DNA from: Agrypnia vestita
Taxonomy: Eukaryota; Arthropoda; Insecta; Trichoptera; Phryganeidae
Reading direction: 5' to 3'
DNA: 64,000 bases
NCBI GenBank assembly: GCA_016648135.1
Contig: JADDOH010023043.1
Coordinates: 62,001 to 126,000, forward strand
Shown one piece after another: positions 57,320-64,000 of this stretch (position 1 is the stretch's first letter; each line of letters starts with the position of its first letter). The notes beneath the pieces were generated by a model, which was not told the origin of the DNA, did not search any database, and worked only from the letters and a program-made list of their open reading frames with translations. A program made the translations under genes and the position numbers.

Positions 57320-58655
57320 GATTATTACATTACATTAAACCTATGTAATGAGCGTTTATAAGAGACTTGATGACCATATATAATTGTTACATATTTTTTC
57401 CTGTACTAAGTCATGTCTTCGAATGGTTAATGCTCTGTAAAATAATAAAATCATGTTAATTTCATCTGCGTCGTATAATTTCTGAGATGTAAGAGTTTAG
57501 AGGTACTGATACACATACTTATTTTTTACTTTAAAACTACCATGCTCTAACAACTGTACACACTTGCTTGTTATTGGCAGGCTTATTTTAATCATACTTA
57601 TGAATGAGCATGTTCAAAGCTAACAATCACAAACACATTCTTATTACTGGAATACTCTTGTCATAGAATAGAGACGCTCTTGTTCAAAATATAAATTTTG
57701 CAAACTGAAATAGAAAATTCAAGTGAACCAATAAATTTTTGATTTTAGTTTTAATAATTTTTATTATAAGATTTGAATAATTCATATTTTTTAGTAAAGT
57801 TTCATAAACATTATTTCTTGCTATATTATTTTTATATAGCGGTAACCGAGTATTCGACAGACATTCGTGATTCCTATAATAATGTTCTGTCATCTCCTCA
57901 ACGCGCCATATTATTTGTTTCATCTGTCGCAGACTGAGAAGATAGCATCAAAAATCGATACTAGCCGCGAATTACATTAGCATACTCACAAGCAAGCTTG
58001 TTCACACATGCTCAAAAGATACGCACACATGCACATGCTACTAAGTAGCAATAGCTCAAGAAGCTCAATTTTGCGCATGCTCACGTGCCACTAATGAGCA
58101 CGCTTATCAGTACACTATTTTCGTGATAAATTTTGATCATGCCCGCCGTACCTCGTACCGATTTTTAAGTCAAAAAATGTGACACATCGCATTGTTGCCC
58201 CGAGACCTTCAAATTGTACAAAGAAATTTATGAGTGGAAATTTTGAGCCATTAACCTGACGCGGTGGGGGCCGATTCTGCCCTGAAATATTACCCCGCTT
58301 TATTTGCGTCCATCCAGTACTGCGGACACAACGCCATGATTTATGGTGTTCTTGATAGAGCTCTCGTATCGATGGGTGAGATTTCAATTTCAGCCTCGAC
58401 CGGCCGTGACGTCACGGGATGCGGCGACCATCAGCGGGTCGTTAAAGAACTGGAATTACTTTCCCTTAATGAGGAGGCACAGAGTTGGCTAACGTTTTTA
58501 TGTCTGCAATTTCTGACTTTCAGTAATTGTTGTGAGTGGTGGTTTTTCACTCGGGATGGAGTGTACCAATTGCAATAAACACATCAACAAATAATAAACT
58601 ACGGCAATAACTTCATAGTTACCGTTTTCTTGATCGTTTTCTTGACACCTTAAAT

Positions 58656-59138
58656 CTGTGCTGTTCTGAAAATAGCAATATTGGGATGTCAGATCTTTAT
58701 CCCAACACTTAATAGACAAAAATTAAAATACAAAATATACGAGACGTAGGCATAAGTCGGTATTCGGCGAAGATTTGTATATTTTCACGTATCTTTGGTC
58801 TGTCAGCTGCCTTCCTCCGCAAACGTAACCTCACAAATAATAATTTTAAGCTTATAAAAAAGTATTATTTGACATGAACTTATTAATTTCTCTTCCCATA
58901 GCGTCCTTATGTAAAATTATGACAAAATTATCATTGTCACGGACCATAGAAAATATAAATATTGTTGGACTCTATTTATATTTGACGTTTGACGGTTAAC
59001 CGTGATGTATTCTTTCTCCCTCTGACCACACCACCGACGTATGCCTACATTTAGTTTATTTTTTTATTTTATTTTCATCTATTAAGTGTTGGGATAAAGA
59101 ACTTACATCCCAATACTGCTATTTTCAGAATAGCACAG
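58656..59138. mobile_element. DNA element with ~105-bp terminal inverted repeats
   Basis: Arms 58656-58762 and about 59032-59138 are reverse complements at most positions: CTGTGCT(G/A)TTCTGAAAATAG, TTTATCCCAACACTTAATAG, and GTAGGCATA(A/C)GTCGGT. The interior is about 270 bp and non-coding. The target duplication is not clear (AAT or similar). The superfamily cannot be assigned from the ends. Confidence 0.8.
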
Positions 59139-59528
59139 AATATGCGGGGTACAAAAGCGTGGGAACAAACACCCACAAAAAAAAAGTTTTAGTGAATTAC
59201 TATTATGTATAAAATTATAATACTATATATTACTATATAAAATGTACTGAATTCTACATTTTTTATATCTATCTCTTTCAAAATCATGTTTCCTATAAAT
59301 TTATAGGCTATTTATTCCCTATGAAATTCCGAATTCAGTACATTATAATTTAGTAATTCTCGATGACTGCATTAATTTTTTTTTGGATATTCCTGCCTTT
59401 GCTTTTTTACCATATATATATTATATAAGCTTAGAGCAATTTATTAACTCTGTTAGGGGTAAATTTGCGAGGTGACATACTTCCCCTAACGCATACGTGC
59501 GTACGTGCATATACACACACACACACAT

Positions 59529-59711
59529 TAGGCGCGTGCAGTGAGAAAAATGAAGCAAGACTTTTACGTAGATATATATTTTAGAAATTAAATATAGTAT
59601 TTATCTGACAGAATATTATAGTATGAATAATAAGGTATTATAAGATTATTTCGAGACAAAATATATGTTTATATAAAATTCATGTTTCAATGTTCCCACT
59701 GCACGCCTCTG
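59529..59711. mobile_element. hAT-type MITE, family 1, copy 4
   Basis: Begins TAGGCGCGTGCAGTGAG and ends CCCACTGCACGCCTCTG. It is inserted in a (CA)n microsatellite: ACACACAT on the left, ATACACAC on the right. The interior resembles copies 1 and 2 (CTGACAGAATATTATA). Confidence 0.8.
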
Positions 59712-60470
59712 ATACACACACATACATAAATAAAAAACAAAAATAAACCAACCACGACCAACCCGATAACCTATTTAAAATGTGTAAAATCTTACCGATA
59801 CAAAAAGGTACTTCAGTACAAACGGACACTGGGAGATTTCGGGGAGAAAAGGACACGCCCAATTGAATTAGGTACTACCTAACCTACACATATATTGTAC
59901 TCACCTGTAAAATTAGGGTGTCTTGTAATTGGACAAAGACTGTCTAATTACATCACTGGTTTATATGTGTTTGAGTTCGTAAGAATCATTTTGGAGTTCA
60001 TTAAAGTTATTGTTGTCTAATGCAATGAGGTAAATTTTTAGATACTTCTTCAGAAAGATTGTTTATTGTTGAAGGGAGATGCAATTTTTTTTTGTTTGTT
60101 TTCTGGTTAATATTTAATGCACAAAATCGGGAATTTAAACGTTATTTATGCCATTTTGTTGAATTATTTCCGCTGTAAAAACTATCAATGCGGTTTATAC
60201 AAAAAAAAAAAAATCTTTTTTAAAATAATCAAGATGTATTATAGACGTCTCGTATAGATGAAGCTATATTTTTATATAGAAAAGTAGATATGGAAGTCTT
60301 TTGGGGTGTTCATAGAGCTTACGACCTATCGTACGGCTGACTTAACTGATCACTTAACACAATGTAACGTTCACCATTTCCACCCATGATAGACCACCAC
60401 ATCTATCGATTTTTTGGAAGTTGTACATACATATATATTTTTTATTTATTTTATGTTTATTATTTTTTTT

Positions 60471-60632
60471 ACGCTTCAACAGGCCAAGACGCCCAATTAC
60501 AGAAGCGAAAGACATCACAAAGCACCCAAGCTTGAGTAAATCACATAGATTAATTGTGACCTCACCGGGAATCGAACCCGGAACCCTCGGTGTGGAAAGC
60601 CAGTGTCATGCCCATTGGACTACGAGGGTTTA
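60471..60632 (-). repeat. tRNA-derived SINE, family A, copy 2
   Basis: Minus strand: head AACCCTCGTAGTCCAATGGG with A box TAGTCCAATGG (60622-60612), then B box GGTTCGATTCC (60578-60568), CCGGTGAGGTC, body ATGTGATTTACTCAAGCTTG, and tail GTTGAAGCGTAAAAAAAATA. It differs from copy 1 (4813-4973) by a few dozen substitutions, so both are old. Confidence 0.87.
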
Positions 60633-60639
60633 ATTTACA

Positions 60640-61500
60640 CAACTTGCTTCGTATGTGAGTTGTATTTTTACTACTGCCACCTGCAGTCCAAAGCTTTTTT
60701 ATTCCCATAATCCAATACAGATGTCACTATTGATAATGAAGTATCTATTCTATATTTTTGATTTAATGTAATATGCAATCACTAATTATATTCACTAATA
60801 TCCAACCACCAACCAATAATAATTATGTCCAACCAAAAAGTTTACGTAAAAAATAACTAATTATTTGATTTACATGGGAAGCGTGAATATGCACCTCCAT
60901 AAAAAAAATCAAATCAGTCCTCAATAATACGCAGATGGCAAAACATATTTAAAAGCCTGTTATCCTAATTCGACTTACCCACGGGTCTGAAAACCGTCAA
61001 GGGTCCAGAAAGAGTGCGTCAAAAAAATCCTTAGAGACAGCCGCATTAAAGGATTAGTGCTTTTGAGATACGGTTGTGTATTGGACTTCGCTGGAGGTCC
61101 GTCTACTGAGGCAACATGTGTTTCTTGGCACTTTGTCAATTTTTTTGGCTGCAATCGATACTAGGGATCGATCTTAAACACCTGTCAAAGGCGGCGACTT
61201 AAATGCTCGCACATTTTGCTATTTTTTCATCTAGTCCAGAGAGCGTTTTAAAAATTATAATGCGTTATCCCCATCCCACAATAATAATAATTTCTAATGT
61301 CCATCCGTAACCGTAACTAGAATCTAATAGCTGAATTCATTCCGTTTTCAAAATTAGTATGTAACTGATCTTATTCCGTTTTCGTTATCAAACATAATAG
61401 TTTCGTTATTCGGATACCGGCCATCATTTTGCATTCGAACCGAAAATCCTTGGAAACCCTACGCGTCTTATCAAGGAAGCACTAGAAATCTACAAGCACC
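60640..61500. other. Non-coding stretch
   Basis: No gene seen. ATAATAATAATTTCTAATGTCCATCCGTAAC near 61281 is repeated loosely at 62430 (AATACTAATTTCGAATATCC), a sign of another diverged repeat. Confidence 0.45.
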
Positions 61501-61509
61501 CGATAAATA

Positions 61510-61800
61510 TTAATAGAGATGATGGTCTCAAATTAAAAACATCTTGGTATCCGGCGCTTCAATGTCAATCTCGTCGCAGACTCCGCAGAGATAGTGATCA
61601 GACAACGGATGAATCATACACACAACACAATACAACACATCATGACTTCGGCACGGTATTGCAAGCCGATACTTAACCACAACACCAACATTCACAACAA
61701 CATATCAACCCTGATGATGGACCCTGCAATGGGATTCGAAACGTCGGCCCGAAAGGTCTTAACAACACGGCATAATACCCCAGAAAACACACTTGAAGAT
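61510..61800 (+). repeat. Hammerhead-bearing repeat, family A, copy with core intact
   Basis: Parallels 32746-33165: TATTAATAGAGATGATGGTC, GACTTCGGCACGGTATTGCA, CTTAACCACAACACC, the ribozyme, AACACGGCATAATACCCCAG and AGTGGCCGTGAAAA. It is followed directly by a minus-strand retroelement tail (TTTCGTTGTCTGTC, about 61827-61850). Confidence 0.75.
61706..61750 (+). ncRNA. Hammerhead ribozyme motif (family A, copy 2)
   Basis: CTGATGA (61711-61717), unpaired T, stem II GGACCC/GGGATTC-like with two imperfect pairs, GAAAC (61738-61742), GTC (61743-61745) with predicted cleavage after 61745. Stem I is only CC/GG before a C-A mismatch. The core is intact but stems I and II are weakened. Confidence 0.6.
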
Positions 61801-61976
61801 TCTGAGTGGCCGTGAAAAACATTATTAATAATTTCGTTGTCTGTCGTTGACGTTTAATGCATGTTGCTACGGCCACCACTCCATGGAGCGCCGAAAAAAT
61901 ACTATAAATATATATTAGGGCTTAGCAAAGACGAGAACTAGTGTTCCGTCATTTTTTACGGGTTGCAGCTAGTCTA

Positions 61977-62340
61977 TACTAATATATAAAGAGGTAAAGT
62001 TTGTAAGTTTGGATATATGAGGTAATCTCCGAAACTACCCGACCGATTTCAAAAATTCTTTCACCAATATTTAGAATGTGCTTTAACGTTGAATACAGGT
62101 TATATATTATCCAAATAAAATAAAAGAGCTTTTCATGGTGACCTATTTTTACGATGAAAAAATGATCGAGCGATGCGTTTTTTACCAACGCTGCCTTGAA
62201 GGTAAGAGATAGTTAAATATTTTATTCAGAGAAGTTGTAGAAATCAAAAAGTTCTTTAAAAAAGTCCGTGACAACATATATCTATATGTTAAGGTTAATA
62301 CACAAATTGATTAAATGTGAAGCCGTGTGGGGACAGCTAG
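61977..62340 (+). repeat. Interspersed repeat Y, copy 2
   Basis: TATACTAATATATAAAGAGG, CTCCGAAACTACCCGACCGA, TTCTTTCACCAATATTTAGA and GATCGAGCGATGCGTTTTTT match 43968-44250. It ends with GGGGACAGCTAGCTCAATG. Confidence 0.75.
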
Positions 62341-62344
62341 CTCA

Positions 62345-63390
62345 ATGTTAGTTTGATTTAAAATAATAGGTTTAAATTTTAGATTGATTTCCCAATACAT
62401 TTTTTGTTTTGACTTCCCCAATAATACTAATTTCGAATATCCGTCCGTAATTGTAACTAGAATCCAAATCTGAACTCATTCAATTTTCATTAAATTTAAT
62501 TAAAACATTATTCCGTTTTCGAAATTAGTGTGATTTCAAATGGTACACATTTACACTTTTGATTGATTTCCCAGTAGGTACCTACACTTTTTTGTTTTGA
62601 CTAAATAATATATAACTATATGATTAATAAATAATAATTATTTTTATATTAAAAATGTGGTCACATCTATATTAAATAAAAGAAAAAAATGATGTATGTA
62701 ATAATTTGTAAAAAATATGTAACTAAACATAATTAAATTTGCAGTTATAATATTGTGCTTGTTAGGTCAAGGATAAGAAAGTTGCTTATTAACAAAATAG
62801 TCGGGGATTCAAACCTCGTTTAAGCATACCATCAAGTTTAAACTGTGATTCGAACCTCGTTTAGGGATACCAATAAGTTTAAACTGTTTTTCATAGCACG
62901 AGTCCTTCTTGTCTTTTGAAAAAAGAGGATTATTGATGTGAGGCGTGTTCCATATATCAATAAATCAGAAAAATTAAGAATTTAATATCAATTTTTTCTA
63001 ATACACGGTGAGGTCGATTGATAAAAAATTCAATAGATTCCGAGAATTTGACGTTTGATGGTATCAACTTTATGCTATTCGCTTAGGAACAGATCGCCAC
63101 GTATCAGTTTCTGAAACCGCATTGCAAATTGGGACCGGAAATTGTTAATAAATTTGAGCGATAATTTATGTCTCGTAAACCACAAAAGGCTCCCTTTATT
63201 ATCCTTAAGTGTTACTTAATCTATCTAATTAAAATTCCAATATTTTTGAGCGCATATTTAAATACTTAACCTGTTATTGGTGATCGATAGATAATATTTG
63301 ATACCAAATCGAAGTAAATTTATTTATGATTTTCAGCTCAACTAATAGAGATTATAACTTACTACCGTGAAAAATCACGGAACATAACAG
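62345..63390. other. Non-coding stretch
   Basis: AT-rich. One small repeat: GATTC(A/G)AACCTCGTTTA(A/G)G followed by CATACCATCAAGTTTAAACT / GATACCAATAAGTTTAAACT occurs twice, at about 62807 and 62850. No gene. Confidence 0.5.
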
Positions 63391-63394
63391 CACA

Positions 63395-63635
63395 TGGTTC
63401 GCATCTTTGCTCCTATATGTACGATATTTTTGACGGTTCACGCAGGCTCGGCGATAGCAACATTGTTAAGTTGCGGCCGGTTCGGGTTTGCTGGCCCGGG
63501 GTTCAAGCCCCATCTCCGGCCGTTAATCTAGTTTTTTTAGCCGTGAATTCGAACGTAATTACGGACGTTACACGAAGTTAAGGACAGACGGACAAACAGA
63601 CAGACAACGAAATTATTATATTTAGATAAAACGTT
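63395..63635 (+). repeat. tRNA-like-headed SINE, family C, copy 2
   Basis: Contains a perfect B box GGTTCAAGCCC (63500-63510) in a CCGG-rich tRNA-like context (TGCGGCCGGTTCGGGTTTGC, then CCATCTCCGGCCG). It is followed by TAGCCGTGAATTCGAACG and the tail GGACGTTACACGAAGTTAAG to ACAGACAACGAAATTATTAT. The same tail is on the copy at 54110-54350 and the retroelement tails listed above, as expected of a SINE that borrows a LINE 3' end. Confidence 0.75.
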
Positions 63636-64000
63636 GTTGAATTATAATAGGTAGTGGTCACTTCAGGGCCAACGCTGCCCATTGCGCGTTCACTGCCCGT
63701 GTTTTTATAAAACCTATTTTTCGATATTTTCTTACTTATTTCGATGGGCTTACTGTGACGCCGCCTGGAGACAGATTGGCAAAACATAAAATAAGCGGTT
63801 CGTGTTTTGGCTGTTTTTCTCGGATCTCACCACTAGGCTTTTAACGCTAGCATTAAATATATATTTTTTTGTTTTTAATTCATAGTTTTGTGTTTTGGTT
63901 AAATATACAGAGTAAAAATATAAATTTGAAAAAAACTTGCAACTAGGATTTAAACAGAGTAAAAATATAAATTCCAAAAAAACTTGCTACTAGGATTTGA

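Noticed and set aside
58264..58578. 104-codon frame as a host gene
   Set aside because: Somewhat higher GC content, but no motif or family resemblance. It stops inside unrelated repeat-rich DNA.

Overview
This is an AT-rich, eukaryotic, almost certainly insect (at least arthropod) nuclear window. The reasons are one recognisable single-copy host gene with animal-type sequence, a 5' UTR intron inferred from splice signals, degenerate TTAGG/CCTAA-like arrays, and a dense layer of metazoan transposable elements. I cannot name the order with confidence.

Host gene: only one convincing gene is present, the beta subunit of the nascent polypeptide-associated complex (NAC-beta/BTF3, Drosophila bicaudal), on the minus strand at 23448-23945. 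Its coding part is uninterrupted and GC-rich against an AT-rich background. A short 5' UTR intron lies just upstream and a poly(A) signal about 230 bases downstream. Everything else recognised is mobile DNA or its debris.

Mobile DNA, left to right: 0-9 kb holds a piggyBac fragment, a Harbinger fragment, tRNA-derived SINEs, a 450-base fold-back element and an RTE-like fragment. 10-12.9 kb holds a decayed Helitron (Rep/helicase relics) that runs into an array of small GC-rich hairpins and ends in a textbook hairpin plus CTAG. 13-21.7 kb holds interspersed repeat copies, a minisatellite, two hAT-type MITEs, a CR1/jockey-like fragment and a Harbinger-type MITE. 25.7 kb is a hAT MITE with a perfect 8-base target duplication. 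28-38 kb holds several non-LTR fragments and a 2.0-kb pogo-like transposon with a rearranged non-LTR fragment inside it. 39-41 kb is a terminal-inverted-repeat element bracketed by long direct repeats. 42-64 kb is a mix of non-LTR fragments, a mariner relic, two more hAT MITEs, SINEs and a long-TIR element.

Most interesting signal: at least four sequence families in the window carry type I hammerhead ribozyme motifs (CTGANGA, a hairpin stem II, GAAAC, a tiny palindromic stem III, and a short stem I closing both ends). I find seven copies with both conserved core blocks intact and several decayed ones. Such motifs are known from Penelope-like retroelements and retrozymes. One pair lies in the two arms of a ~110-bp near-perfect inverted repeat at 42921-43166, so each strand carries a ribozyme. 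No reverse transcriptase of the Penelope type is visible, so these look like non-autonomous or 5'-truncated copies.
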